Source: an uncultured Rivibacter sp. (GTDB lineage: Bacteria > Pseudomonadota > Gammaproteobacteria > Burkholderiales > Burkholderiaceae). Taken from it: a DNA stretch of 64,000 bases. Below, one piece after another: positions 1-8,713 of this stretch. Below the pieces are notes generated by a model. The model saw only the letters and a program-made list of their open reading frames with translations. It made no database searches and was not told the origin of the DNA. The position numbers were made by a program, and so were the translations under genes. How positions within the stretch are numbered: position 1 is the first letter of the stretch; every line of letters starts with the position of its first letter. Location: positions 1 to 64,000 of the forward strand of contig CAMLLU010000014.1 in assembly GCA_946480925.1 (NCBI GenBank), in the 5' to 3' direction.

Positions 1-472
1 CCAGGGTGCCCAGTGAACCCGCCAGCAGGCGAGAGACGTCGTAGCCCGCCACGTTTTTCATCACCTGCCCGCCGAAGCTCAGCATCTCGGCGCGGCCGTT
101 GAGCAGCGTGGCGCCCAGCATGTAGTCGCGCACCGCGCCCACGCTCGCACGCGACGGGCCAGACAACCCGGCTGCCACCATGCCGCCCACGGTGCTGGAG
201 ACGCCAAAACGCGGTGGCTCGAAGGCCAGGCACTGGTTCCTTTCGGCCAAGGCAGCTTCGAGCTCGGCCAGCGGTGTGCCTGCCCGAGCGGTGATCACGA
301 GCTCGGTCGGTTCGTAGCTGCTGATGCCGGCCAGACCGCGCACGTCGAGCACTTCGCCGCGCGGCGATCCGCCATAGAAGTCTTTGCTGCCACCCCCGCG
401 AATGCACAACGGCGAGTTCGTTGCCGCAGCATCACGTACGCGTTCGATCAAGGCCTGAAGTGCGAGATCCAT
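1..472 (-). CDS. glcE: Glycolate oxidase FAD-binding subunit GlcE, 3' end outside window
   Basis: Translation from the ATG at 472 reads MDLALQALIERVRDAA and continues with the FAD-linked oxidase pattern of GlcE, including IRGGGSKDFYGG, GTPLAELEAAL, FGVSSTVGGMVAAGLSGP and MKNVAGYDVSRLLAGSLG. GlcE is the second FAD-binding subunit of the membrane-associated GlcDEF complex that oxidises glycolate to glyoxylate. About 157 residues are visible; the family is about 350 long, so the C-terminal half and probably glcF lie to the left of the window. The gene starts 8 bases after the glcD stop, so the two are almost certainly co-transcribed. The family call is firm; completeness cannot be judged. Confidence 0.9.
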   Translation of the reverse strand, partial: MDLALQALIERVRDAAATNSPLCIRGGGSKDFYGGSPRGEVLDVRGLAGISSYEPTELVITARAGTPLAELEAALAERNQCLAFEPPRFGVSSTVGGMVAAGLSGPSRASVGAVRDYMLGATLLNGRAEMLSFGGQVMKNVAGYDVSRLLAGSLGTL

Positions 473-480
473 CGTGACGT

Positions 481-1983
481 TCAGAACCTCGGCAGGTCAG
501 GAAAGGGCAGGAGTCCGCGCTTCACGTGCATCTTTCCGTACTCGGCGCAACGTACCAGTGTGGGGATCACCTTGCCGGGGTTGAGCAGGCCGTCGGCATC
601 GAAAGCACGCTTGAGCGCCAGCATCTGCTCGCGTTCCTCGGGGCTGAACTGCACGCACATCGAGCCCAGCTTCTCGACGCCCACGCCATGTTCGCCAGTC
701 ACCGTGCCGCCCAGCGCGACACTGGTCTCCAGGATGTCGGCGCCGAACAGTTCGGCACGATGCAGCTGGTCAGGGTCGTTGGCATCGAACAGGATCAGCG
801 GGTGCAGGTTGCCGTCACCGGCATGGAAGACGTTGGCGCAACGCAGGCCGTACTTCGTTTCCATCTGCGCGATCGCGATCAGTATGTCGGCCAGCTTCCT
901 GCGCGGGATGGTCGAGTCCATGCACATGTAGTCGGGGCTGATGCGGCCCGACGCGGGAAAGGCGTTCTTGCGCCCGCTCCAGAACTTCAGGCGCTGAGCT
1001 TCGTCCTTGCTCACTTCCACGCGCGTGGCGCCGGAGCCGACCAGCACGTCGAGCATGCGGCCGATCTCTTCGTTCACCTCTTCGCGCGTTCCGTCGCTTT
1101 CGCACAGCAGGATGGCTTCGGCGCCGAGATCGTAGCCCGCATGCACGAAGTCCTCGACGGCTGCCGTCATGGGCTTGTCCATCATCTCGAGACCGGCGGG
1201 GATGATGCCCTCGGCAATGATGTTGGCCACCGCATCGCCGGCTTTGCGGATGTCGTCGAAGCTGGCCATGATGCAGCGCGCCGTCGGGGGCTTGGGCAGC
1301 AGCTTCACCGTCACCTCGGTGACCACGCCCAGCATGCCTTCGCTGCCGATGAAGACCGACAGGAGGTCCAGCCCCGGTGCATCGAGCGCATCGCTGCCGA
1401 GTTCGAGCGGCTCGCCTTCGACGGTGTAGCCGCGTACCTTCAGAACGTTGTGCACCGTGAGACCGTATTTCAGGCAATGCACGCCGCCGGAGTTTTCAGC
1501 CACGTTGCCGCCGATGGTGCAGGCGATCTGGCTGCTGGGGTCGGGTGCGTAATACAAGCCGAAGGGCGAGGCTGCTTCGCTGATGGCTAGGTTGCGCACG
1601 CCGCTTTGCACAACGGCCAGGCGGGCCACAGGATCGACCTTCTTGATGCGGTTGAACTTGGCGAGCGACAGCGTCACGCCCAGCGCATGCGGCAACGCGC
1701 CACCCGAAAGCCCCGTGCCGGCACCGCGAGCAACCACCGGCACCTTGAGCCGGTGGCAGGCGCGCAACACCGCCGCGACCTGCTCTTCGCTTTCGGGCAA
1801 TGCGACCACGAGCGGTTGCTCGCGATAGGCGGTGAGACCGTCGCACTCGTACGGCACCGTGTCCTCGCGCCGCCACAGCAGGGCGTGAGCGGGTAGCACA
1901 GCCTTCAGCGCACCCACCACTTCGGCTTGGCGTGCGGCCCGATCGGTGGTGATGGGTGAAGCGAGTTCTGGCTGGGCGTTCAT
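481..1983 (-). CDS. glcD: Glycolate oxidase subunit GlcD, FAD-linked
   Basis: This is a 500-residue FAD-linked oxidase of the vanillyl-alcohol oxidase fold. The FAD-binding motif VVARGAGTGLSGGALP and GGNVAENSGGVHCLKYG lie in the N-terminal third, and the C-terminal cap has the family signatures VFHAGDGNLHP and GGTVTGEHGVGVEK. The product oxidises glycolate (or D-lactate) to the keto acid as part of GlcDEF. The reading frame is open for 31 more codons upstream, but the ATG at 1983 gives the usual GlcD length and the start MNAQPELASPITTDRAA; the upstream extension has no family likeness. glcE follows directly. Confidence 0.93.
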   Translation of the reverse strand: MNAQPELASPITTDRAARQAEVVGALKAVLPAHALLWRREDTVPYECDGLTAYREQPLVVALPESEEQVAAVLRACHRLKVPVVARGAGTGLSGGALPHALGVTLSLAKFNRIKKVDPVARLAVVQSGVRNLAISEAASPFGLYYAPDPSSQIACTIGGNVAENSGGVHCLKYGLTVHNVLKVRGYTVEGEPLELGSDALDAPGLDLLSVFIGSEGMLGVVTEVTVKLLPKPPTARCIMASFDDIRKAGDAVANIIAEGIIPAGLEMMDKPMTAAVEDFVHAGYDLGAEAILLCESDGTREEVNEEIGRMLDVLVGSGATRVEVSKDEAQRLKFWSGRKNAFPASGRISPDYMCMDSTIPRRKLADILIAIAQMETKYGLRCANVFHAGDGNLHPLILFDANDPDQLHRAELFGADILETSVALGGTVTGEHGVGVEKLGSMCVQFSPEEREQMLALKRAFDADGLLNPGKVIPTLVRCAEYGKMHVKRGLLPFPDLPRF

Positions 1984-2112
1984 CGCGGGGGCGGCCTGGC
2001 TGCTTTCGAAAGCTGCCCCGGACTGTACTGCGCCCGCGTTGAGCAACAGCTGAACACAACGCGTTGCGGCGGTCACTTCAACCGTGACCGCCGTGCAAAG
2101 GCGCCAGGTTCG

Positions 2113-2829
2113 TCAGTTTGCGCGTGCAACGCCGAGGCCCAATGCCGCCAGCAGCTCGTTCGCCACCGCAGCCGACGACATCGGGTTCTGGCCGGTGATG
2201 AGCTGGCCGTCACGCACGGCATAGGCGCTCCACACCGGGCCGCGTTCGAAATGCCCACCCAGCTCGCGCATGCGTTGCTCCAGGTGGAAGGGCACGACGT
2301 CGGCCAGGCCCGCGGCAGCCTCTTCCTCGTCGGTGAACCCGTTGACGCGTTTGCCGGCAAGGATGGACTGCCCGTCCGTCCGCTTCGCGCTCACCAGCCC
2401 GGCCGGGCCATGGCATACCGCGGCGACGAACTTGCCTGCAGCCCATGCGGCTTCCGCCGCGCGCTGCACGCCGGCATCGCCCGGCAGATCCCACATCGTG
2501 CCGTGGCCGCCGGGGAAGAACACCGCGTCGTAGGCCGATGCATCGACGGATGCGGCGGTCGGCATCTGCGACAGCCGGCGTTGGACAGCCTCGTCCTTCA
2601 CCAGCCGCTCGACGGCGGCGGATTCGTTCTGCCCCGCGGGCTTGAGGCTCTGCGGGTCGAACGGCGCAGCGCCGCCGCGCGGCGAGGCGAAGTCCACGCT
2701 GGCGCCGGCATCGACCAGCGCGTAGTACGGCACGGCCAGCTCCTCGGCCCAGATGCCAGTGGGCTTGCCGTGTTCGCCCATCACGTTGTTGGACGTCAGG
2801 ATCATCAATACGCGAGGGGGCCGGCTCAT
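2113..2829 (-). CDS. DJ-1/PfpI family protein (Hsp31-like glyoxalase/chaperone)
   Basis: A 238-residue type 1 glutamine-amidotransferase-like protein. It has the early motif GKPTGIWAEELAVPYYAL with the acidic residue of the triad, VFFPGGHGTMWDL, and the nucleophile elbow AVCHGPAGL with the cysteine. Length and motif order fit the Hsp31/YajL-like branch, whose members act as glutathione-independent glyoxalases or stress chaperones. It is cytoplasmic, as no signal peptide is seen. It diverges from the LysR remnant at 2946, a common pairing for this family. That regulator is broken here, so control of this gene may be lost or altered. The exact substrate cannot be read from the sequence. Confidence 0.88.
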   Translation of the reverse strand: MSRPPRVLMILTSNNVMGEHGKPTGIWAEELAVPYYALVDAGASVDFASPRGGAAPFDPQSLKPAGQNESAAVERLVKDEAVQRRLSQMPTAASVDASAYDAVFFPGGHGTMWDLPGDAGVQRAAEAAWAAGKFVAAVCHGPAGLVSAKRTDGQSILAGKRVNGFTDEEEAAAGLADVVPFHLEQRMRELGGHFERGPVWSAYAVRDGQLITGQNPMSSAAVANELLAALGLGVARAN

Positions 2830-2945
2830 CGGTCGTTTCCTTCAAGGGTTGCGTTGCACACGATGCAGCCACTGGTATTGGCGCTGCTGCCGTAAGAAAA
2901 ATGGCCGTTACTTCAATTCATTGATAACGCCAGGGAACAAGCCTC

Positions 2946-3165
2946 ATGAGCTGCCACTTCGAGCCCGTGCAACTCGGCAGCATAGAACTCTTCTGCCGCG
3001 CGGCCGAACTGGGCAGCTTCACTTCGGCCGCGCAGGCCCTGGGACTCACACCGACGATGGTCGGCTGTACTTCGAACATTGCCGGCAAGCGCTGGGCCAG
3101 ATCGAAGCGGCAGAACGCGCCATCACTCAAGCGCCTGGCGGCGCTGTGCTTCGTTGTTACCGGTG
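2946..3165 (+). pseudogene. LysR-family regulator remnant with internal deletion
   Basis: The ATG at 2946 starts a LysR N-terminus: LGSIELFCRAAELGSFTSAA followed by QALGLTP, the first helices of the winged HTH. At about 3049 the frame changes. In the next frame the sequence reads TDDGRLYFEHCRQALGQIEA then AERAITQAP, which is the linker helix that follows the HTH in LysR proteins. The recognition helix and wing, roughly 20-25 residues, are missing. The joint CTCACACCGACGATGG looks like a short-homology deletion between two CTCAC-like sites. No effector domain follows; the FIST gene ends at 3214. This is a dead regulator beside the divergent DJ-1 gene. Confidence 0.8.
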
Positions 3166-3213
3166 TTCCGGCGTCGACTGGCGCGGCGGCTTTCCGGGCT
3201 GGTCTACCACTGA

Positions 3214-4410
3214 CTACGCGGTGAATACGGTCAGCACGCCGGTATAGCCGTACAGGTGGTGATGGGCGATCTCGCCGCCAGCGAAGAAGCCGACCAGCGG
3301 CACGTCGCCCAGGGCATGCCGCACGATGGCCAGCTCGGCCGATGGCGCGCCGAAGTGCGGGCCACCTCGTCCGGCACAGCTCACGTATACCGCGCCGGCA
3401 ATGCCCGGCAGCGTCTGAGGCGTGCCGGTCGCGTCGGCACCGCGGCCTTGCAGCGCCTGCGCCAGCGGCTGGGTCTCGGGCTCGACTTCCTCGCGGATCT
3501 CGGTGCAGATGCGCACCAGGTCGCGTCGTGCCGCTTCGACGTTGCGGGTGCAAAAGGCCAGTTGCGCGCCTACCGCCGCGCGGTCGGCAATGGCCACGCC
3601 ACGCCGGCCGGGGTCGATGCCCACCAGATGGCGCACGCGCACGTCGGTGCCGAACTGGCCGGGCCGCGTGACCGCGGTGTCGCCTGCGTCGGTAAGCCCC
3701 ACCAGCGTGTTGCGCAGCCGTGGCAGCACCTCACGCGGGCGAGCGGTGTCCAGCTGCAGATCGCGCAGCAGGCATTCGAGCGCTGGCTCGCCATCGAGCG
3801 AGACCACCACGTTCTGGTCGGCCTCGGTGATGCGACGCGCCGGCCCCACCGGCTGGCTGCCCTGTGTGACGCGCGACACGATGCCAACCTTGGGCCCGAA
3901 CGCCACGCCGGAGAGCCCGCCTTCGAACACGCCATCAGCGATGTGCAGCGTTCGGGTGCGTGCCGCGGCCAGGCCGCCGAACACATAACCGCCGTGGGTG
4001 CGATCGGCGAGCTCCACGATCAGCTCGCCCAGCTCGGGTGTGGTGGCATCAGCGTGCACCAGCGCCGTCTGCGCGGCAAAGCCCGACAACGGCTTCACGC
4101 CCGAAAACAGCTTAAACTGGTCTCGTGGCACTTCGCCCAGCATCAGGGTCAACGCCGGCTCATCGAAGTATTCGACGCCACTGCCCGACACACCGACGCC
4201 CACGCCGCCCACCCAGGCGACGCCCGGGAAGCGCTCACGCAACTGCTCCAGCACCGCCTCGGCGGCACCGGCGTAATGGTCGGTGAGATAGAGCCAGCCC
4301 AACGACAGGCCGGACCGGCCGGCCACTTGGGGCTCCAGCTGAGCCAGTGCCAGACCCAGGCCCATGCGCCAGTCCGGGTGCGTGGCATGAGCGCAGGCGA
4401 AAGGTTTCAT
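3214..4410 (-). CDS. FIST N/C-domain sensory protein
   Basis: A 398-residue protein with the FIST_N then FIST_C layout. The N-terminal half has WVGGVGVGVSGSGVEYFD and HGGYVFGGLAAARTRTLHIA; the C-terminal half ends with the typical LVGFFAGGEIAHHHLYGYTG. FIST domains occur in signal-transduction proteins and are thought to bind small ligands such as amino acids. No output domain or transmembrane segment is present, so it probably acts as a soluble partner. The ATG at 4410 gives MKPFACAHATHPDW, a usual FIST start, but no clear ribosome-binding site precedes it. The gene stands alone between phaM and the LysR remnant. The partner is unknown. Confidence 0.85.
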   Translation of the reverse strand: MKPFACAHATHPDWRMGLGLALAQLEPQVAGRSGLSLGWLYLTDHYAGAAEAVLEQLRERFPGVAWVGGVGVGVSGSGVEYFDEPALTLMLGEVPRDQFKLFSGVKPLSGFAAQTALVHADATTPELGELIVELADRTHGGYVFGGLAAARTRTLHIADGVFEGGLSGVAFGPKVGIVSRVTQGSQPVGPARRITEADQNVVVSLDGEPALECLLRDLQLDTARPREVLPRLRNTLVGLTDAGDTAVTRPGQFGTDVRVRHLVGIDPGRRGVAIADRAAVGAQLAFCTRNVEAARRDLVRICTEIREEVEPETQPLAQALQGRGADATGTPQTLPGIAGAVYVSCAGRGGPHFGAPSAELAIVRHALGDVPLVGFFAGGEIAHHHLYGYTGVLTVFTA

Positions 4411-4500
4411 GACAAGAGCGGGGCGGGTCCGGCGCCCACGATAACAGTAGCCGCGCCGCGAGCCCGCGACAAAAGGTGTACAGCCGGGTAGGGTTGTGAG

Positions 4501-5271
4501 TCAGTCACCGCCGCCGTTGGCAGCGGGTTTGCGGCTCTTTGCCGCGGGTTTGGTAGAGGCCTTGCGCGTGGCCGGCGCCGCTGTTTTGCGCGACGCGGTG
4601 CGCGCTGCAGTGCCTACCATGTTGCCGGCCACTTCGGCTGCCTTCCTGGCCGGCGCCATGCCGGCCTTGAGCGTTTGCTCGGCTGCGCTGAAGCTCTGCT
4701 TCACCAGGTTGCTGGCCAGGTTCTTGGCGGAGTCGGTGGCGGCTTCCTTCATGGCATTGGCCGCCAGCTGCGTGAACTGCTTGGTCAGCGCGCCCCACCA
4801 CTGCATCGGATCCACCGCACCGGGCGGCAAGGCATTCGCGTTTGCCGTACCGGCAGTGCTCTTGCCGCCGTCCTTGCGGGGAGCGGGCTTGCGAGCCGAT
4901 GCGGCGGTCGCGCCGGCGGCGGCTGACGGAGCGTCGGCCGTTTGCGTGGGCGTGCGCATCGTCAGCGAATCACGCAGCATGTCCACCGGGACGTTCATGC
5001 TCTTGAGCGTCGAAAGCGTCATGCGCTGCACTTCGAGCGCCTGGATGGTGGCCCCCAGCATGCGCGCGTTCTGCTCGAGCCAGAACTGCACCGTGCGCAG
5101 CTCGTCGATACGTTTTTCCAGCTCGTCGGGGTTGAGCGTGGGCGCCACCCACGAGCCGATGTTGGGCAATGCCGCGCCGGCGTTCTTGACCAGGCCCTGC
5201 AGGAAATCGAAACCGGGGACCAGCTTGCCGAAGGCCAGTGCCTGGTCGATGGGTCCGCTCGAAGTGCTCAT
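4501..5271 (-). CDS. phaM: PhaM-type polyhydroxybutyrate granule-associated protein
   Basis: A 256-residue protein with the PhaM N-terminus (KLVPGFDFLQGLVKNAG, NPDELEKRIDELRTVQFWLE, QNARML), a low-complexity middle and a lysine/alanine-rich basic tail (AARTASRKTAAPATRKAST). In Cupriavidus, PhaM activates the PHB synthase and tethers storage granules to the nucleoid through such a basic tail. The start at 5271 was chosen because AGGAG lies just upstream; the open frame runs 36 codons further without family likeness. It follows the TraB/GumN gene by 49 bases on the same strand, so the two may share a transcript. The call implies that the organism makes PHB. Confidence 0.85.
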   Translation of the reverse strand: MSTSSGPIDQALAFGKLVPGFDFLQGLVKNAGAALPNIGSWVAPTLNPDELEKRIDELRTVQFWLEQNARMLGATIQALEVQRMTLSTLKSMNVPVDMLRDSLTMRTPTQTADAPSAAAGATAASARKPAPRKDGGKSTAGTANANALPPGAVDPMQWWGALTKQFTQLAANAMKEAATDSAKNLASNLVKQSFSAAEQTLKAGMAPARKAAEVAGNMVGTAARTASRKTAAPATRKASTKPAAKSRKPAANGGGD

Positions 5272-5320
5272 CGTGCTTGTCTCCTGTGGGCTTTGTGGGG
5301 GGATCACGCGCAGCGAAGGC

Positions 5321-6337
5321 TCATTGTGCTGCAGCGCCCTGCGACATGGCAGGCACGGCGGCCGGCTCGAACACGACACGCTCGACGGTGTAGCCGCGTT
5401 CGGCCATCAACGCCGGCAAGCCGCGCGGGCCGATCATGTGCAGGCTGCCGACACCGGCCAGCACCGATGCGCCTTCGCCGTGCAGCCGGTCGATGCCTTC
5501 GGCCAGCCCGGTGTTGCGCTCGTCGAGCAGCCGGGCCATCAGCGCACGTTCGGCCTCGCTGTTCATGCAGTCACACCACTGCTCGTACCGTTCCATCTCC
5601 ACGAGATCGCTGCGCGCCCATACATCGGCAATGCGCCGCAGCGCAGGCCGCGCACGGCCGTGTTCGAGATCGGCCAGCGTCTGCTCAATGAACTGCAGTT
5701 GCTCGGCCTGCGTGCGACCCAGCAGCGCACGAGCCTGCAATTCGGGCGTTTCCAGCGACACGACCCGCTTGCCGGCACCGCGCGCAAACCCCGCCAGCAT
5801 CGGGTCGATGCCGTAGGCCGGGTCCAGCCCGTCCCTGCGGCCCGCCATCACCATGAGCGTGGCGGCTTGCAGCGCAGGTGACAGCGCTTCGAGAGCCTGC
5901 GGCGGCAGGCATGCCAGTTCGAACTGGCGCTTGAGGCGCTGAGAGAGCATGTTGGATATGGAAAGCTGCGGTACGTCGGGCGGCGGTGTCACGAGGCGCT
6001 GGCGGATGTCAGGATCGAGCACGTCGAGCTCGAGGGCGATCGTGTCGGCCCGGCGCAGCGCCTGCGTGAGCTGCGGCCCGGGAAACACCCATTCGAAGCG
6101 CGCGATGTGCAGCGTGCCGTACAGCCAGGAACTACGCCCGTCCTTGTGCACTCGCCACAGGAAGCCGCGATCGCGGGCAGCCTTGAGGGCGGCCTGGGTT
6201 TGTTCGGCGGTAGGTGCCTCGGCCGTGGGCGGGCATGCTGCGTTGGTCTGCCCGAGTGCCGTCTGAGCCGCCAGCAGGCTCCATAGGAGCCAAAACATGA
6301 AGATCGAGCGGTTGCGAAGAGTTGGGCGTCGATGCAT
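5321..6337 (-). CDS. TraB/GumN family exported protein
   Basis: A 338-residue protein with an N-terminal export signal (basic MHRRPTLRNR, then hydrophobic SIFMFWLLWSLLAAQTALG). The TraB/GumN domain follows, with SWLYGTLHIARFEW near the start, ADTIALELDVLDPDI, and the late motif GASVLAGVGSLHMIGPRGLP. The two histidine/glycine motifs (GTLH and VGxxH) are the putative active site of this family, which is related to Tiki-type metalloproteases; no bacterial substrate is firmly known. The ATG at 6337 includes the charged n-region of the signal; an ATG at 6298 is the alternative. It ends 49 bases before phaM. Confidence 0.82.
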   Translation of the reverse strand: MHRRPTLRNRSIFMFWLLWSLLAAQTALGQTNAACPPTAEAPTAEQTQAALKAARDRGFLWRVHKDGRSSWLYGTLHIARFEWVFPGPQLTQALRRADTIALELDVLDPDIRQRLVTPPPDVPQLSISNMLSQRLKRQFELACLPPQALEALSPALQAATLMVMAGRRDGLDPAYGIDPMLAGFARGAGKRVVSLETPELQARALLGRTQAEQLQFIEQTLADLEHGRARPALRRIADVWARSDLVEMERYEQWCDCMNSEAERALMARLLDERNTGLAEGIDRLHGEGASVLAGVGSLHMIGPRGLPALMAERGYTVERVVFEPAAVPAMSQGAAAQ

Positions 6338-6390
6338 GTTGAGAACAAGGCGTGGCAAGAGCGATACAAGCAAGCATGGCACGACCCAAA

Positions 6391-6419
6391 GAAAAAAGCG
6401 GCCCCGAAGGGGCCGCTTT
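6391..6419 (-). terminator. Rho-independent terminator of the porin gene
   Basis: On the minus strand the sequence is a GC-rich stem (AAAGCGGCCCC, loop TTCG, GGGGCCGC) followed by TTTTTTC. It lies 21 bases after the porin stop codon, where a strong terminator for an abundant transcript is expected. Confidence 0.9.
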
Positions 6420-6439
6420 GCAGATACGGCTTGAGCCGA

Positions 6440-7408
6440 TCAGAAGTTGTGGCGGATGCCAGCAGCCAGCGACGAATAGTCGGCGCCAGCCGTCGGGGCG
6501 TCGAAGTACTGAGCAGCCGAGTCGTTGCGCACGGTCGTGTAGTAGCCGTACAGCTTGGTGCGCTTGGACAGGTTGTGGTTGTAGCCCAGCGTGTATTGCT
6601 TGGCGCCAGTGTTGTCGATGCCGCCGCGATCGCCGGCCCAGCCCACGTTGGCGTGGAACTCACCAGCGCCCAGGGCGTACATGGCTGCCAAGCGGAAGTT
6701 GTTGCGCTTGGCGCTGTCGCTTGCCGTGCCGGCCTCTTCGCCCATGGTGCGCTGGTAGTAACCACCAAACGTGAAGGCACCCAGCTCGTACAGTGCGCGC
6801 ACGGCGAACGCGCTCGGGCCGTCCTTCACGTCCTGATAGCCGGCGCCCAGGTGCAGAGGCCCGAAGTCGCCGTTGTAGGCGACGTCAACCGTACGGTTGC
6901 CCACGCCACCGTCACGGGTGGTCCCGGCCACTTCGATGGTGTTGCCGCCGAAGCTGGGGGTCTTGTAGGAGATCTTGTCGGTGTTCTGCGACAAGTAGTC
7001 GTACAGCTTGTCTTCCGACGTACCCGTGTCGTGGTTGTGCATGCTGACGTAGTCAGCCGTGGCGTAGTAGGCCTCGCTGGTCATGTTGCCCAGGCGCACC
7101 TTGCCGAAACCACCTTGCAGGCCGACGAAGCTGCTGCGGCCCCAGAACGGAGCGGCAGCTGCACCGGTGTCAGGGCGGAAGCCGTGCTCGATCTCGAAGA
7201 TCGCGGCGAGACCGCCGCCGAGATCTTCCGTACCGCGGAAGCCGATACGCGAAGCGTTGTTGTTCATGTTGTTCTGGGAATCCTGGCCAGACCACTTTTC
7301 ACGCTCGACCGTCATGTTCAGACGACCATAGATGGTCACGGAGCTTTGAGCGAACGCCGACGAAGCTGCCGTAGCGGCCAGCGCGGCCAGGAGAAGAGTA
7401 CGTTTCAT
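6440..7408 (-). CDS. Gram-negative porin (betaproteobacterial trimeric type)
   Basis: A 322-residue outer-membrane porin. The signal peptide MKRTLLLAALAATAASSAFA is followed by QSSVTIYGRLNMTVE, the first beta strand typical of betaproteobacterial porins. SRIGFRGTEDLGGGLAAIFE comes next, and the chain ends in SSLAAGIRHNF with the terminal phenylalanine needed for outer-membrane assembly. It forms a general diffusion channel. The second ATG, at 7408, is preferred over that at 7414 because AGAGGA then has normal spacing. It is a single-gene unit with its own terminator and a long upstream region containing a palindrome. Confidence 0.93.
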   Translation of the reverse strand: MKRTLLLAALAATAASSAFAQSSVTIYGRLNMTVEREKWSGQDSQNNMNNNASRIGFRGTEDLGGGLAAIFEIEHGFRPDTGAAAAPFWGRSSFVGLQGGFGKVRLGNMTSEAYYATADYVSMHNHDTGTSEDKLYDYLSQNTDKISYKTPSFGGNTIEVAGTTRDGGVGNRTVDVAYNGDFGPLHLGAGYQDVKDGPSAFAVRALYELGAFTFGGYYQRTMGEEAGTASDSAKRNNFRLAAMYALGAGEFHANVGWAGDRGGIDNTGAKQYTLGYNHNLSKRTKLYGYYTTVRNDSAAQYFDAPTAGADYSSLAAGIRHNF

Positions 7409-7492
7409 TTGCATGTCCTCTAGAGGGTTCGAGTGGTGATGCGCCGGGCGTGATGCATGTCACGCGACCTTGTGCGTGCAGGAACTATAAGA

Positions 7493-7507
7493 AACCCCTT
7501 AGGGGTT
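7493..7507. promoter_or_regulatory. Perfect 15-base palindrome upstream of the porin
   Basis: AACCCCT-T-AGGGGTT is a perfect inverted repeat 85 bases before the porin start. On the minus strand TATAGT follows a few bases downstream and could be a -10 element, so the palindrome would overlap the promoter. It could be an operator; the regulator is unknown. Confidence 0.4.
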
Positions 7508-7666
7508 CCACCGTAGAACGACCCCAAAACGACCGCAATTGCTCCCAAAGTGACGTTTGGGCGCAACGTTTGGGCTTGTGGAGCAGCCGGCGCCGAAGAG
7601 CTGTCGCTGGAAGGCGACGTGGTGAGTTCGCCTCTTTTTGCGGGCACTACGCGTAAAGGCGGCGCA

Positions 7667-8653
7667 TCAGCGCTGCGCCGACGCTACGGTTTGCTCGATG
7701 GCGCCGAACACGTTCTGGCCGTCGCGGCCCTTCATTTCGATGCGGATCGTGTCGCCGAACTTCATGAATTCGGTGGACGGCTGACCGCTTTCGATGGTCT
7801 CGATCGTGCGTTTTTCGGCAATGCAGCTGTAGCCGTGCGACCAGTCCTTGTTGCTCACGGTGCCCGAGCCGACGATGGAGCCGGCCCGCACATTGCGGGT
7901 CTTGCCGATGTGCGCAATGAGCTGTCCGAAGTGGAAGGTCATTTCAGGGCCGGCTTCGCACATGCCGACCTTGCGGCCGTTCCACGCGGATTGCAGCGTC
8001 AGGTGCACGCGGCCGCTCTGCCAGGCGTCGCCCAGCTCGTCGGGGGTCACGGCGACCGGGCTGAAGGCGGTGGCGGGCTTGCTCTGGAAGAAGCCGAAGC
8101 CCTTCGCGAGCTCGGCCGGTATCAGGTTGCGCAGGCTCCAGTCGTTGGCCAGCATCACGAGCCGTATGCCCTCGAGCGCCTCGTCCGGCGTGCAGCCCAT
8201 CGGCACGTCACCGGTGATCACCGCCACTTCGGCTTCGAAGTCGATGCCGAAGTCTTCGCTGGCAAACACGGCCGTATCGCACGGGCCCAGGAAATCATCG
8301 CTGCCGCCCTGGTACATCAAAGGGTCGCTGTAGAAGCTTTCCGGCACCTCGGCGTTGCGCGCTTTGCGCACCAGCTCCACGTGGTTGAGGTAGGCCGAGC
8401 CGTCCGCCCATTGGTAGGCGCGCGGCAGCGGCGCCATGCACAACTGAGGATCGAACGCGAAAGCGTGTCGCGCCTTGCCGTTGTTGAGGGTTTCGTACAG
8501 GTCCTGCAACTGTGGCGACAGGAAGTTCCAGTCGTCGAGGACCTGTTGCAAGCGCGTGGCGGTGCTGGTGGCGTAGTGGGCGAGGCTGAGGTCGCGGGAG
8601 ACGACGACCAGTTGGCCATCGCGCGAGCCGTCCTTGTAGGTGGCGAGTTTCAT
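7667..8653 (-). CDS. Fumarylacetoacetate hydrolase (FAH) family protein
   Basis: A 328-residue FAH-superfamily enzyme. It has the N-terminal capping region (MKLATYKDGSRDGQLVVVSR) and a catalytic core with DFGIDFEAEVAVITGDVPMG, carrying the Glu and Asp metal ligands, then LANDWSLRNLIP, GSIVGSGTVSNKD and a C-terminal MKFGDTIRIEMKG. The family hydrolyses C-C bonds in acylpyruvate-like compounds or isomerises them, usually late in aromatic amino acid degradation. The size fits the two-domain fumarylacetoacetase-like branch. It is divergent from the DUF3108 gene with about 60 bases between them. The precise substrate is not shown. Confidence 0.85.
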   Translation of the reverse strand: MKLATYKDGSRDGQLVVVSRDLSLAHYATSTATRLQQVLDDWNFLSPQLQDLYETLNNGKARHAFAFDPQLCMAPLPRAYQWADGSAYLNHVELVRKARNAEVPESFYSDPLMYQGGSDDFLGPCDTAVFASEDFGIDFEAEVAVITGDVPMGCTPDEALEGIRLVMLANDWSLRNLIPAELAKGFGFFQSKPATAFSPVAVTPDELGDAWQSGRVHLTLQSAWNGRKVGMCEAGPEMTFHFGQLIAHIGKTRNVRAGSIVGSGTVSNKDWSHGYSCIAEKRTIETIESGQPSTEFMKFGDTIRIEMKGRDGQNVFGAIEQTVASAQR

Positions 8654-8713
8654 GGCGACGCTGCTGTATGCGCTGGCAGGCTGTGGGAGGGGCGAGGCGG
8701 CCGCGATATTACG

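Noticed and set aside
7550..8713. Upstream extension of the DUF3108 frame
   Set aside because: It is antisense to the FAH-family gene; DUF3108 likeness and the membrane anchor begin only after 8714.
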